A stretch of 53,071 nucleotides of DNA, taken from positions 1-53,071 of the forward strand of contig NZ_JAKEIP010000034.1 of assembly GCF_021474425.1 (NCBI RefSeq), in the 5' to 3' direction. Positions 42,427 to 51,182 of the stretch are shown piece by piece (within the stretch, counting starts at the first letter, position 1; each line of letters opens with the position of its first letter). Source of the stretch: Streptomyces muensis. Lineage in GTDB: Bacteria > Actinomycetota > Actinomycetes > Streptomycetales > Streptomycetaceae. Made by a program: the position numbers and the translations under genes. The notes below the pieces were generated by a model, which saw nothing but the letters and a program-made list of their open reading frames with translations, was not told the origin of the DNA and did no database searches.

Positions 42427-42468
42427 CCCGCTCAGCCCGACCCGCTCAGTCCTCCCCGCTCAGTCCTC
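42427..42468. repeat. 14-bp tandem repeat across the kinase-like gene stop codon
   Basis: Three 14-base units start at 42427, 42441 and 42455. On the minus strand they read GAGGACTGAGCGGG twice, then TCGGGCTGAGCGGG. The first unit contains the real stop codon of the kinase-like gene (42460-42462) and each later unit repeats a TGA in register. Confidence 0.85.
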
Positions 42469-44310
42469 CCCGATGATCCGGAGCCTCTGCACCGGCCCCT
42501 GTGATCCGGTCCACTCCTCCCAGACGGACCGGGGCCCGTCGTGGGTGAGCCAGACGGCGAGCAGGCGGCCGTCAGCGGTGCGGGTCAGCCGGACCCGGTG
42601 AGCGGTCTCCCCGATGCGCCAGGTGCTGGAGTCGGTGGACGTGGTCACGGACACGGTGAGTCCGTCGGAGGCGGCGTCGGCGCGGGCATGCAGGCGGCGG
42701 TCCCCCAGCAGGGCGACATCGACCGTGCCGGGCCCGGCGGCGCGTGACTCCTCCATGCACAGCCAGCCGTCGGCGAAGTGGTCGCACCAGATCTCCCGGC
42801 TGCCGTCCGGACGCAACAGGGCGGCCTCCAACTCGCCCCACACGTTGAGGGCGAGGGCGGCGCGGGTGGCCGGGGCGTCGCTGACGGGGCGACGGTGGGG
42901 CGGTCCGCCCGGGGCTTCGGGCCAGCTCCACAGTTCCACCAGGTCCGGGAGGCCGACCAGGAGGCAGGGGTGGCCTTCGCGGTCGCGGGATGCGGCCAGC
43001 ACCTCGGCCGGGGCTCCGGTCGAGACCGACACCCGGCTCGGCGCCGGCCGGGGTTCGGCGTCACCGCCAGGGGTCCAGCGGTAGAGGTGAACGCCGACAT
43101 CGTGTCCCGCCCAGAGCAGCGCGGGCATTCCGTGCGTGTTCAGGGCGACGACGCTGCGCACGTCCCCGGCCAGCTCACGCCATCGGTCGGCGGTGCCCAG
43201 CCAGAGTGCGCCGCGCGCGTCGACCGCGGCGATGCCCGGCCCATCGTGGGGGCCGGAGAGGCAGGCGACGTCCCGTACTCCGCGCGGAGCGCCCACGGCG
43301 AACGACGGGCGGTGCGCCGGCCGTTGCCCCGGTGGGCCGTACCAGCGGAGTCCGGAGGGTCCGCCGGTCACCACCAGCGGATGGCCGGTCCCTTCCGGCA
43401 GGATGTCGACGCAGATGTGCGGGGCGTCCTGTTCGGCGACCAGAAGGTCCCGCAGTTCCTCGGCCCAGGCCGTCAAGGGTGCGGGGCGCCGTACCGGGTC
43501 CGGGTCGAGGGCGCGCACCAGGCAGTCGGCCACCTGCGCCGAGTAGCCGTACGACACGAGTTGACGGTGTGTCATGCGCGCCGCGTCGTGGTCGCCCATG
43601 GGCCCGAGGTCGGGCAGCAGCAGCGCGCGGGCCACCGCGCCGACAGAGAACCGGTCCCGGGCGGGGTCCGGGCGCACGCTTCCGCGTTCCGTGGGCTGGG
43701 GGGCGTAGCCCGGTGTGTAGGGGGTCTGGGTCAGTTCTCGCTCCAGCGGGGCGAGGAAGGTGATGTCGATCAGCTGGACCTGTCCGTCGTCGGTGACCAG
43801 GACGTTGCCGCCGGAGATGTCCCGGTGCACATAGCCGAGGTCGTGGAGCCGGTCCACGATCACGCACAGCGCGCGCAGCACCTCGGCCCGGGCGACCGCG
43901 TCGGCCGTCGTGGACCTGGCCCACAGGTCGGCAGGTGTGCCGTCGTACCACGGCGAGACCAGGTAGAGGATCTGCGCACCGGAGGGAGGCTGGTGCGCCG
44001 GCCGCGGCACCGGGCCGACGAAGTACTGGTAGGGGGTGGCAAGGCCGGGGATGTCGAGGCCGAACCGCCGGTGCACGCTGTCGGCCCAGCGCTCCCGCCA
44101 GGCGGCGCGCTGTTCCGGCGTGACGTCCCCTTTCGACGAGGTGAGGATCTTCAGCGCGCAGTGGCTCTCGCCGCCGTCCCGGAGCCGGCGGGAGGCCCGC
44201 CAGACCTCGCCCTCACCGCCGGTGTGCAGATGGCTGACGAGGGTGTACTCCTCGGGTCGCTCCGGAGGCCCGCACCGCCAGTCCGGTTCCCAGCGGGGTA
44301 CCCGGCTCAC
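42460..44310 (-). CDS. Protein-kinase-like protein with beta-rich C-terminal half and altered DFG motif
   Basis: 616 residues from GTG 44310, which overlaps the VWA gene stop (GTGA). The kinase domain (residues 20-290) has a short glycine loop GGEGEVW, Lys54 in CALKIL and the catalytic loop YVHRDISGGNVLV (Asp164, Asn169). The magnesium-binding DFG is replaced by DIT (Asp182 kept). The activation segment contains QTPYTPGYAPQP. The C-terminal 320 residues are repeats of beta strands with WLG, LLWAG and LYRW patterns, likely a beta-propeller sensor. It could be an active Ser/Thr kinase or a binding scaffold. The FHA protein in the same operon would be its natural phospho-reader. Confidence 0.85.
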   Translation of the reverse strand: MSRVPRWEPDWRCGPPERPEEYTLVSHLHTGGEGEVWRASRRLRDGGESHCALKILTSSKGDVTPEQRAAWRERWADSVHRRFGLDIPGLATPYQYFVGPVPRPAHQPPSGAQILYLVSPWYDGTPADLWARSTTADAVARAEVLRALCVIVDRLHDLGYVHRDISGGNVLVTDDGQVQLIDITFLAPLERELTQTPYTPGYAPQPTERGSVRPDPARDRFSVGAVARALLLPDLGPMGDHDAARMTHRQLVSYGYSAQVADCLVRALDPDPVRRPAPLTAWAEELRDLLVAEQDAPHICVDILPEGTGHPLVVTGGPSGLRWYGPPGQRPAHRPSFAVGAPRGVRDVACLSGPHDGPGIAAVDARGALWLGTADRWRELAGDVRSVVALNTHGMPALLWAGHDVGVHLYRWTPGGDAEPRPAPSRVSVSTGAPAEVLAASRDREGHPCLLVGLPDLVELWSWPEAPGGPPHRRPVSDAPATRAALALNVWGELEAALLRPDGSREIWCDHFADGWLCMEESRAAGPGTVDVALLGDRRLHARADAASDGLTVSVTTSTDSSTWRIGETAHRVRLTRTADGRLLAVWLTHDGPRSVWEEWTGSQGPVQRLRIIGED

Positions 44311-46361
44311 TCCTCACCCCGGTAGCGGAACAGGGGTGTGGTCGTCGGGGTCTGCCGGTCCGGCTCGGGGGCCGTCGGGGTGGAGGCCGCGGGGGCCGGT
44401 ACGTAGGTGCCCGTCTCGGTGCTGTCGTAGCCGTCCCGGGGTGGGACGGGGGCCGGGGTCGCGCCGTGAGGGTCTTTCGGCGGCTCCTGGGCGTGTGCGT
44501 CCGGCGCGCTCGCGAGTGGGGCGGTGTTCGCGGGGGCACCGGGCGGGTGCCGTACGTCCGGCAGGGTCTTCAGGGCCACCACCAGCGCGTCCATCGCCGT
44601 GGCGAGCTCGGCCACCCACGCGATACGGCGTGCGGTGTCCCAGGCGCCGTTCTGCCGTGCCGCGCGCAGCTGTTCCAGGAGCGTGCCGAGGGTGTCCAGT
44701 GGCTCGGTGAGCTCAGGGGGGACGGTGGCGAGGCGGGCGGGGCTGAACGCGGACGCCAGGTCCCGCTCGAAGGTGGGGTGCGGTCGGGTCTGCAGGGTGA
44801 CGACGGCCCTGTTCACCGCGATCAGCACCGGCTCCTCCCGGAACAGGGCCCTGCCCAGGGCGCGTCGGGACTCGCCGATGGCGACGCCGGTGGACTCCCT
44901 CAGCCGCTGGCCCAGGCTTCGCGCGTCGTGCGTCTCCTGGTGGGCGGCGCCGGCGGCCGTGTTCACGCGGTGCTGCCGGGCGAGCAGGCGCAGCGCCTCG
45001 CCGAGCCGTGGCGGCAGGGTCTCGTCCGGTCGGTGGCGACGGGCGCGGCCGAGGGAGACGCGGCGGGTCATGCCCGCCCCGAGTCCGGAGAAGTAGCGGG
45101 CCAGCACGTCGAACCCGCCGATCGCCGCGGCGTCGCCGCCGCCGACCCTGACGAGCTGTTGCAGCAGTTCGTGGTTGGGCTCGAACACCTCTCCGCCACG
45201 GTTGCCCGCGGCGATCCAGCGCCGGTACATCGCCATGGTGCTGACGCCCACCGCGTGCAGCCGCACCTTAGTGTTGACGTGGAGGTACTCCATGAGGCTC
45301 ACGGGCTCCCGGTCGGCGTACACCACCTCACCGACGCCGTCGTTGCCGCGCCGCGACCAGTGCGCCCCGTCGCTGACCAGGACGATGAGCCGCTCGTTGC
45401 CCGGTTTTCCGTGCAGGTACAGGAGGTTGGCCGCCTCGTGGAGGGCGTTGCCGATGTCCGTGCCGGCGTCCTCGGGACGCAGCACCGCCACGGCGTTGCG
45501 GAACTCCTCCACGGCGGGTCCGGTGGAGCCTGCGTCGAGTTCGGCCATGCCGCCGTCGCGGGGGAAGACGTGTTCGGTGACGTGGGTGAACTTCAGCATC
45601 GCCAGCCGCGAGACGCGCCCGCTGATCCGCAGCCGCATCTCCAGCAGGTCGTTCAGGGCGCTGCGCAGGACGTCCATGCGCGGGCGGCCACGGGTACCCC
45701 CGTGAGTGGAGTACCCGCTGTAGGCGCTGCCCTCGCTGTACTCCGGGATGTCGGGGACGCTCATCGATCCGGAGCAGTCCGCGAGGATGACGATGTCGAC
45801 GCCGTTGCGGGCGCTGGAGACGAACAGCTCCACGTCGGTGCGCTCGCCGATCTCGACGAGGACGCCGCGCCGGCCGCCCGCCTCCAGGGCCCGCACCCGG
45901 AAGGCGGCGGATCCGGGGACGTCGATCCAGAGTTCGGCGTCCTCCTGCGACGGGATCCACAGCAGGGTTCCCTGCAGGCCCGCCTCGCCGATCTCGCGGG
46001 CCAGCACGTCGAACGGTGCCTCCACGGAGGATTCCAGCGTCACCGACTTCACCGGCTCGACCGGTACGGCGTCCAGCCGCCAGTCCCGGCCCTCGCTGCC
46101 CTCGTCGAGTCCGAGCCGCGCGGCCAGGTCCTCGTTGACCGCGACGACACCGTCGGGCACCGCGGCGAGCGGCACGAGCCGTACGGCGGCGGAGACCGGG
46201 TCGACGGCGGAGTTCAGCGTGAGCAGGGCGGGCAGGCCGTCCTGTCCCGTGGCTGCGGGCAGGGTCGCCGCCGGGACACCGATCCGCTGTCCGGTCAGGG
46301 GCCCCTCGGCGGGCACGAGGTGGAGCCGGTGTCGGTCGGCGCCGGGCATCGGCACACTCAT
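44307..46361 (-). CDS. VWA-domain protein
   Basis: 684 residues from ATG 46361 with AGGAGG eight bases upstream. The central von Willebrand A domain has a complete MIDAS: DCSGSMS (Asp195, Ser197, Ser199), Thr301 in GTDIGNAL and Asp331 in VSDGAHW. The region before it (about 10-185) is beta-rich and somewhat like a Cdc48-N/double-psi barrel (VNEDLAARLGL); this is weak. After the VWA comes a helical region and a Pro/Thr-rich disordered tail ending PLFRYRGEE. It starts inside the KH gene stop (ATGA) and its own stop overlaps the kinase start (GTGA), so all three are translated together. Confidence 0.88.
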   Translation of the reverse strand: MSVPMPGADRHRLHLVPAEGPLTGQRIGVPAATLPAATGQDGLPALLTLNSAVDPVSAAVRLVPLAAVPDGVVAVNEDLAARLGLDEGSEGRDWRLDAVPVEPVKSVTLESSVEAPFDVLAREIGEAGLQGTLLWIPSQEDAELWIDVPGSAAFRVRALEAGGRRGVLVEIGERTDVELFVSSARNGVDIVILADCSGSMSVPDIPEYSEGSAYSGYSTHGGTRGRPRMDVLRSALNDLLEMRLRISGRVSRLAMLKFTHVTEHVFPRDGGMAELDAGSTGPAVEEFRNAVAVLRPEDAGTDIGNALHEAANLLYLHGKPGNERLIVLVSDGAHWSRRGNDGVGEVVYADREPVSLMEYLHVNTKVRLHAVGVSTMAMYRRWIAAGNRGGEVFEPNHELLQQLVRVGGGDAAAIGGFDVLARYFSGLGAGMTRRVSLGRARRHRPDETLPPRLGEALRLLARQHRVNTAAGAAHQETHDARSLGQRLRESTGVAIGESRRALGRALFREEPVLIAVNRAVVTLQTRPHPTFERDLASAFSPARLATVPPELTEPLDTLGTLLEQLRAARQNGAWDTARRIAWVAELATAMDALVVALKTLPDVRHPPGAPANTAPLASAPDAHAQEPPKDPHGATPAPVPPRDGYDSTETGTYVPAPAASTPTAPEPDRQTPTTTPLFRYRGEE

Positions 46362-47650
46362 CGTGACGTCCTCCTGCGGCCGTGCAGGTCGACCTTGAGG
46401 CCGAGGCGCGCGGTGTAGTCCTTGATGCGGGAACCCTGCGGCCCGATGAACTTGCCGATCAGATGCTCGGGCACCCGCACCCACAGCCCGCCGCCGAACT
46501 CCGGCGGACGTGGGGGTTTGTACTCGGCGAGGGTCAGCCCGGCCGCGATCTCGGCGCCGAAGCGGTGGTCGAGTTCGCGTACGAGTACACGGAGCCGTTC
46601 GACCAGCACCTCGCCCTGCCGGGCGGTGCCCATCAGGTCCTCCAGCTGACGGTCCCAGTCGGGCGTGGCCCGCTCCACGGCGCGCAGCGCGGGCGACGGC
46701 GCCACGGCGCGCAGCCTGGTGTGCAGCGCGGCGAGGCGGGCCCGGATCGAGCGGTAGTCGACGGCGAGTTCGACGTGCCTGGCGGTGCGCAGGTTGTGCC
46801 CGAAGGCGGCGAGGGACGGCATGCGCTGCCCGCGGCGGCGGCCGGCGGTGCCGCAGATCTGCCAGAGGATCTCGTCGGCGGTCAGGGAGTGCACCCGGTC
46901 GTGCTGCCGGCACAGGCCGATGCCGACGCGTTCGTATCCGAAGACCTGCCAGCGGCGGGCGTGCCGGGTGCAGGCCGAGCGGCCGCACGCGTGCCCGGCG
47001 GGGTCGAGCCAGTCGCACTGCGCGGTGCCCACCGCCTGGCAGCCCTGCTGCTCGCAGACCGGGAAGGCACGCCGGTAGCAGTCCGGGCAGTAGTCGGTGT
47101 CGGGGTCCTGCGGGTGCCGACGGCGGTGCTCCTCGCACCAGGCCACCGTGGCCCGGCAGTCACGGCCGGCGCACCAGAACACGGCCGTGCGGGCGCAGCC
47201 GCGGCACGAGGGCCGGTGATCGGGGCAGGAGGGCAGCAGCGCCCCGTCGAGAACCACCGCGTGGTCGACGCAGATACGGTCGGGACGGCCGGCGTCGGCA
47301 CAGCCACGGCAGCGGAACGAGCCGTACCCGGAGCGGTCGCCGCGGTCGCACACGGCGCACCTGTACACCAGGGCCGAGCGCTGTCGTACGGCCGCGATGG
47401 CGAAGTGCGTGTCCGCGCTCGCCCGTTCCAGCCGCGCGTCGACGCGCACGATCTCCACCGTGATGCGTCCGCTGTCGGACTCCCAGACGTGCACGCTGCC
47501 GGCGGCGAGCGGCTTGGCGTGCAGCGCGGGCTCCAGCTGCTGCCAGAGCCCGACGAGGGCCTCCTGGCCGTCCGTGGGGGCGGGCCAGTGACGCAGGTCG
47601 AGTACGACGTCCACCTGGCTGTCGGGAACGACGGTCGGTGCTGTGGTCAC
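46358..47650 (-). CDS. Multi-zinc-ribbon protein with C-terminal KH RNA-binding domain
   Basis: 430 residues from GTG 47650, overlapping the upstream gene stop (GTGA). Residues 95-250 hold about ten CxxC or CxxxxC pairs (YRCAVCDRGDR, FRCRGCAD, PSCRGCAR, DYCPDCYR, VCEQQGCQ), probably four or five treble-clef or ribbon folds, some B-box like with His. The last 40 residues form a KH domain: LWVRVPEHLIGKFIGPQGSR with the GxxG loop GPQG, then IKDYTARLGLKVDLHG. The KH fold binds single-stranded RNA or DNA. This architecture is not one I can name. Confidence 0.86.
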   Translation of the reverse strand: MTTAPTVVPDSQVDVVLDLRHWPAPTDGQEALVGLWQQLEPALHAKPLAAGSVHVWESDSGRITVEIVRVDARLERASADTHFAIAAVRQRSALVYRCAVCDRGDRSGYGSFRCRGCADAGRPDRICVDHAVVLDGALLPSCPDHRPSCRGCARTAVFWCAGRDCRATVAWCEEHRRRHPQDPDTDYCPDCYRRAFPVCEQQGCQAVGTAQCDWLDPAGHACGRSACTRHARRWQVFGYERVGIGLCRQHDRVHSLTADEILWQICGTAGRRRGQRMPSLAAFGHNLRTARHVELAVDYRSIRARLAALHTRLRAVAPSPALRAVERATPDWDRQLEDLMGTARQGEVLVERLRVLVRELDHRFGAEIAAGLTLAEYKPPRPPEFGGGLWVRVPEHLIGKFIGPQGSRIKDYTARLGLKVDLHGRRRTSR

Positions 47651-49221
47651 GTATCACTCATTCCGCTGCGGGGCGTGCCGGGTTCCGGTCCGGCCGGGCC
47701 GCCGGGTTCACGGCCGCGCCGGCTGTCGCGGGCGGTTGCGCCCCCGTCGCCGGAGCCGCCGCGGGTGCGCTGCTGCCCGCCCTTGCGGTCGCGTCCGCGG
47801 TCCTGGTCGCCCCGGTTGCGACGGGGGTTGCCCCGCTGGTTCTGCCCGGTTCGGTCCGGCCTGCCCGAGCGCCTGCCGTGGTTGCCGGAGGCCGTGGCGC
47901 GGTCGGATCCGCCGCGGGGCGTCTTCTCGCCGCGTTTCTCACCGCCCTTGCGGCGGCCTCCGCCGGAGCCGGAGCGGCGGGTGTCCTCGGCCCGTGCCAG
48001 GCGGCGGGTCCAGGAGCCCAGCAGCAGCTCGATCCCTCCCGGGGCCTCCTGGCGCAGGGACTCCAGCAGCAGGCCTCCCGGTCGGGGGTCGAAGAGCAAC
48101 AGCTCGGCCCGGGCGGCGAGTTCGTGCGGGCCGCGGCGGGCGGCGGCGGTGAGGACGTCCTGGCTGCGGGTCGGCGGGAGCCCGGTGTCCGGGCCCTCGA
48201 CGGGCACCAGCAGCGGGACGAGTTCCTCGGGTGCCGCCTCCAACCGGCCGAGCGGAAGCAGCAGTTCGTCGAGGAGCCGTCGCACGCTCTCCCGGGCCGG
48301 AACGGTGTCGGCCGCCCGGCCGGCGCGGTCGCCCTCCGGCAGGAACCGGGCCCGCAGGCCCTGGGTGACGGCCCGGGCCCGGTTCTTCTCCAGGACGGCC
48401 TGCGGGATGTTGCCCTCGCGGTTGCCCGCGCGCACCTTGCGGCGTGCGTACAGGGCGAGGGCGGCCAGCAGCAGCGCCTGTGCGCGCAGGTCGGTCACGG
48501 ACAGCTGGGCGTCGATGCACCGGACGAGGACCGCCGCGGGCCTGCCGTCGGTCTCGGGCACGGGGGCGACGTCCATCCGCGTCAGGTCGGCGATTCCGTC
48601 GCGGCGCCGGATGTCGGCCCGTACGTGTTCCAGGTGCCGGGGGTCGGCCGAGGCGAGGTAGCGCGTGGTGAGGTGCTCACGGGAGTCGGTGAGCCAGCGG
48701 GACCCCACGCGGTCCGGCTGCGGTCCGACGGTGCCCCGGCCGCAGAGCGCGATGAGCGCGGGGCTGTACCGGCGCAGGAGATTGACGAGCACTTCCTGCT
48801 CCGCCGCGTCGGTGACGTACAGGGTGTGCGTGTCACCCGCGGCGGGGGGCGAGGAAGGGCCGAGCGACACGCCGGGTGCGTGCAGGACTCCGCCGAGCCG
48901 TCGGGCGGCGTCGGCGAGGGCCTGTAACTGCGCCAGCAGATAGCCGAAGGCCTCGTCCCGAGCGGCGGGGCTGCCGAGCCACAGGCCCTCCTGGGTCACC
49001 CGCACCAGCCCCGGGTGACGGGGATCCGCTTCCGTGCGGGCCGTCAGGCCCGGTGGGGCCGCCGGCGGCCATGCGGAGGCCACCACCGCCTGGGCATCCG
49101 CACCTGTCACGGCCAACGTCTTGGTGAACGACTGGCGGGCCGCCCCCACCACAGTCAGGCTTACCAGCACCTTGTCACGATATCCGAGTCCGGTGAGCCG
49201 TGAGGAGTGGTCACACGTCAA
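47647..49221 (-). CDS. Unknown protein with long RG-rich tail
   Basis: TTG 49221 (LTCDHSSRLTGLGYRDK) gives 524 residues; a CTG overlapping the upstream TGA at 49257 is also possible, so the start is uncertain. Residues 1-400 are a mixed alpha/beta domain I do not recognise, with a piece resembling a phospholipase D-like or restriction-type core only vaguely (VLVRCIDAQLSVTDLRAQALLL). The final 120 residues are disordered and packed with Arg-Gly, Gly-Gly and Lys-Gly (RRSGSGGGRRKGGEKRGEK, DRKGGQQRTRGGSGDGG), like RGG boxes of RNA-binding proteins. Its stop overlaps the KH gene start. Likely an RNA-binding component (inference). Confidence 0.78.
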   Translation of the reverse strand: MTCDHSSRLTGLGYRDKVLVSLTVVGAARQSFTKTLAVTGADAQAVVASAWPPAAPPGLTARTEADPRHPGLVRVTQEGLWLGSPAARDEAFGYLLAQLQALADAARRLGGVLHAPGVSLGPSSPPAAGDTHTLYVTDAAEQEVLVNLLRRYSPALIALCGRGTVGPQPDRVGSRWLTDSREHLTTRYLASADPRHLEHVRADIRRRDGIADLTRMDVAPVPETDGRPAAVLVRCIDAQLSVTDLRAQALLLAALALYARRKVRAGNREGNIPQAVLEKNRARAVTQGLRARFLPEGDRAGRAADTVPARESVRRLLDELLLPLGRLEAAPEELVPLLVPVEGPDTGLPPTRSQDVLTAAARRGPHELAARAELLLFDPRPGGLLLESLRQEAPGGIELLLGSWTRRLARAEDTRRSGSGGGRRKGGEKRGEKTPRGGSDRATASGNHGRRSGRPDRTGQNQRGNPRRNRGDQDRGRDRKGGQQRTRGGSGDGGATARDSRRGREPGGPAGPEPGTPRSGMSDT

Positions 49222-49253
49222 ACCCTGCTGGAGTGACAGAAGTTGAGGAAGTG

Positions 49254-50384
49254 TCAGTCGGCGAGCTCGGTGGTGGCGGCGACGGACCCCGGGGACGACG
49301 GCAGGCCCCGCTCCCCGGGGAAGTGCAGTCGGCCGGACAGTCTGAGCCGTACCGATCCGGCGAGCACCAGCGCGTCGTCGGGTCCGAGGACCGTCTCCTC
49401 GCCGGGCACCAGCGCCTCGGTCCGGCCGCCGGCCCCGGAGGGCTCCCGTACGGTTCCGTTGCTGGAGCCGAGTTCGGTGACGGCGAGGCGACCGCCCCTG
49501 CCGGGGCCGTGGACGCCGGACAGCGACAGCATGACGTGCCGGCGGCTGACCCGGCCGGTGGCCGCCGGGTGCGGCAGGTCGGGTGCGGCCAGGTTCACGC
49601 CGTGCGGGAGGGAGCCACGGCCGACGAGCACGGAGGTCTCCGTGGCCAACGGGAAGCGCAGGATCTCCTCGTCCGTCGACGCCTCGGACACGACCACCAC
49701 GCGGACGGGCGGCCGGGGGCCCTTCGCTTCCAGGGGCGAGCCACAGGTCGGGCACAGCGCGCTGCCGTCGCGGCGGGCGATGTCCGGCCACAGCAGCAGA
49801 CGGTCGGGCCAGAGCATCGCCTGGAAGCAGGCGGCCGACACACAGCGCCAGTCCTGCTCCATCACCCGGGCGTGATCGGCCCGGCGCAGGTCGACCCCGC
49901 TGCCGCGGATGAGTTCCTTCTGCTCCTCCGCCCGGGACTTGCGCTGCTCGGGCACCTCGCGTACACCGCTGCGCACGAAGCGCAGGCCGTCCGGCCCCTG
50001 GCGCCAGGCGAGGAACCGTGAGGCAGCGGACGGGATCCAGGGATGGGCGCGCCTGAGATCGACGAACTGGTCCCTGCTGATCACGTACAGCCCCGAGTCC
50101 CGGGCGAGCGTGAGCAACTCCGGGTCGGCGGTGGGCGCCAGCCGGATCTCCCCGGCCCGCACCATGGCGTCCAGGCGTCGCCGTTCCGCCGGGGGGATCT
50201 GGCGCCGTAAGGATTCGTCCGCGATCAGCGTCAGCTCCGCCGAAGCGCCTCTGCCGCGGCGCCACGCGTCACGGAGCAGGTCCAGACGACCGAGCCGGGG
50301 ACGCCGCTCGCCCAACGGGGCGATCTCGTCCGACCAGCACACATTGGACACATCGATGACGGCTCCGACCTCGCTCACGGACAC
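49254..50384 (-). CDS. NYN/PIN-like nuclease domain fused to zinc ribbon and FHA domain
   Basis: GTG 50384 behind GAGGAG gives 376 residues. Residues 5-115 look like a NYN/PIN (Zc3h12a-type) RNase: VIDVSN (Asp11, Asn14), LIADES (Asp56), TADPELLTLARDSGLYVISRD (Asp87, Asp96, Asp105). A zinc ribbon follows (Cys181, Cys186, Cys211, Cys214 in CPTCG). Residues 245-345 form an FHA domain with Arg256 (VGRGS), Ser280/His283 (SRRH) and Asn309 (SSNGT), the phosphothreonine-binding set. It heads a five-gene operon ending in a kinase-like gene. A nuclease steered by phospho-recognition is the natural reading; activity is inferred. Confidence 0.83.
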   Translation of the reverse strand: MSVSEVGAVIDVSNVCWSDEIAPLGERRPRLGRLDLLRDAWRRGRGASAELTLIADESLRRQIPPAERRRLDAMVRAGEIRLAPTADPELLTLARDSGLYVISRDQFVDLRRAHPWIPSAASRFLAWRQGPDGLRFVRSGVREVPEQRKSRAEEQKELIRGSGVDLRRADHARVMEQDWRCVSAACFQAMLWPDRLLLWPDIARRDGSALCPTCGSPLEAKGPRPPVRVVVVSEASTDEEILRFPLATETSVLVGRGSLPHGVNLAAPDLPHPAATGRVSRRHVMLSLSGVHGPGRGGRLAVTELGSSNGTVREPSGAGGRTEALVPGEETVLGPDDALVLAGSVRLRLSGRLHFPGERGLPSSPGSVAATTELAD

Positions 50385-50516
50385 CCGGCTCCTCGCGTCA
50401 CGTTCCGTCCTGGCAGGGCCGACCGGACCCACTCGGCGTCCAACCCGCCGTGCTCCCTTGGGAGAAGGTCGTACCGGAGACGTGGACGGTTGCGCAACGC
50501 GCCCCTCTCGGCGCTC
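50385..50516. promoter_or_regulatory. Probable promoter region of the NYN-FHA operon
   Basis: This 132-base gap separates the operon from yigZ upstream. It contains the perfect 10-base palindrome GTTGCGCAAC (50489-50498) and CTCCCTTGGGAG (50453-50464). On the minus strand TTGCGC-N18-TACGAC is a weak promoter candidate overlapping the palindrome. Confidence 0.35.
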
Positions 50517-51143
50517 TCACGCGTCCCCGTACGCCTCTCCCCCGAGCTCGAACCCCGCCGAACCGGCCGTCGCGTCCGCGAGCCACGCCCGGAACGCCTC
50601 CACGTCGGCGTCCGGGAGGCCGATCTCGATGGTGACCGCCTCGCCGTACCGCACGTCCCGCACCTCGCGCCCGGTCGACCGCAGGTCGTTCTCCACCTTG
50701 CCGGCGCGCTGGTGGTCGACGGTCACCGTGGCCAGTCGGAAGCGTCGGCGGGTGAGGGTGCCGAGGGTGTCCAGCGCCTCGCCGACCGCCCCGCCATAGG
50801 CCCGGATGAGCCCGCCCGCGCCCAGTTTGACGCCGCCGTAGTAGCGGGTGACGACGGCGACGACGTACCGCATGTCGCGGCGCAGCAGCATCTGGAGCAT
50901 GGGGACCCCGGCCGTGCCGCCCGGTTCACCGTCGTCGCTGGCCTTCTGGACGGCGGCGTCGGCACCGATGACGTAGGCCCAGCAGTTGTGGGTCGCGTCC
51001 GCGTGCTCCTTGCGGACGGCGGCGACGAATTCCTGTGCCTCCTGTTCGGTGGCCGCCGGGGCGAGCGCACAGATGAAGCGTGAGCGGTTGACCTCGGTCT
51101 CGTGGACGCCCGCGTGGGCGACTGTGCGGTACTCGTCCTGCAT
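50517..51143 (-). CDS. YigZ/IMPACT family protein
   Basis: 208 residues. The family core is intact: NRSRFICALAP, HNCWAYVIG, SDDGEPGGTAGVPML and VVTRYYGGVKLGAGGLIRAY, followed by the C-terminal DUF1949-like domain (RFRLATVTVDHQRAGKVENDL). Bacterial YigZ proteins are linked to translation control and RNA binding, but the molecular role is not settled. ATG 51143 is the natural start. It lies 39 bases after the SixA-like gene stop on the same strand. Confidence 0.94.
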   Translation of the reverse strand: MQDEYRTVAHAGVHETEVNRSRFICALAPAATEQEAQEFVAAVRKEHADATHNCWAYVIGADAAVQKASDDGEPGGTAGVPMLQMLLRRDMRYVVAVVTRYYGGVKLGAGGLIRAYGGAVGEALDTLGTLTRRRFRLATVTVDHQRAGKVENDLRSTGREVRDVRYGEAVTIEIGLPDADVEAFRAWLADATAGSAGFELGGEAYGDA

Positions 51144-51182
51144 CGGGCCAGCCTATGCCGACCTTCCGGGGGAGCCGTCCGC

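Noticed and set aside
42778..44325. Plus-strand frame antisense to the kinase-like gene
   Set aside because: No domain; the minus-strand gene has kinase motifs and coupled starts.
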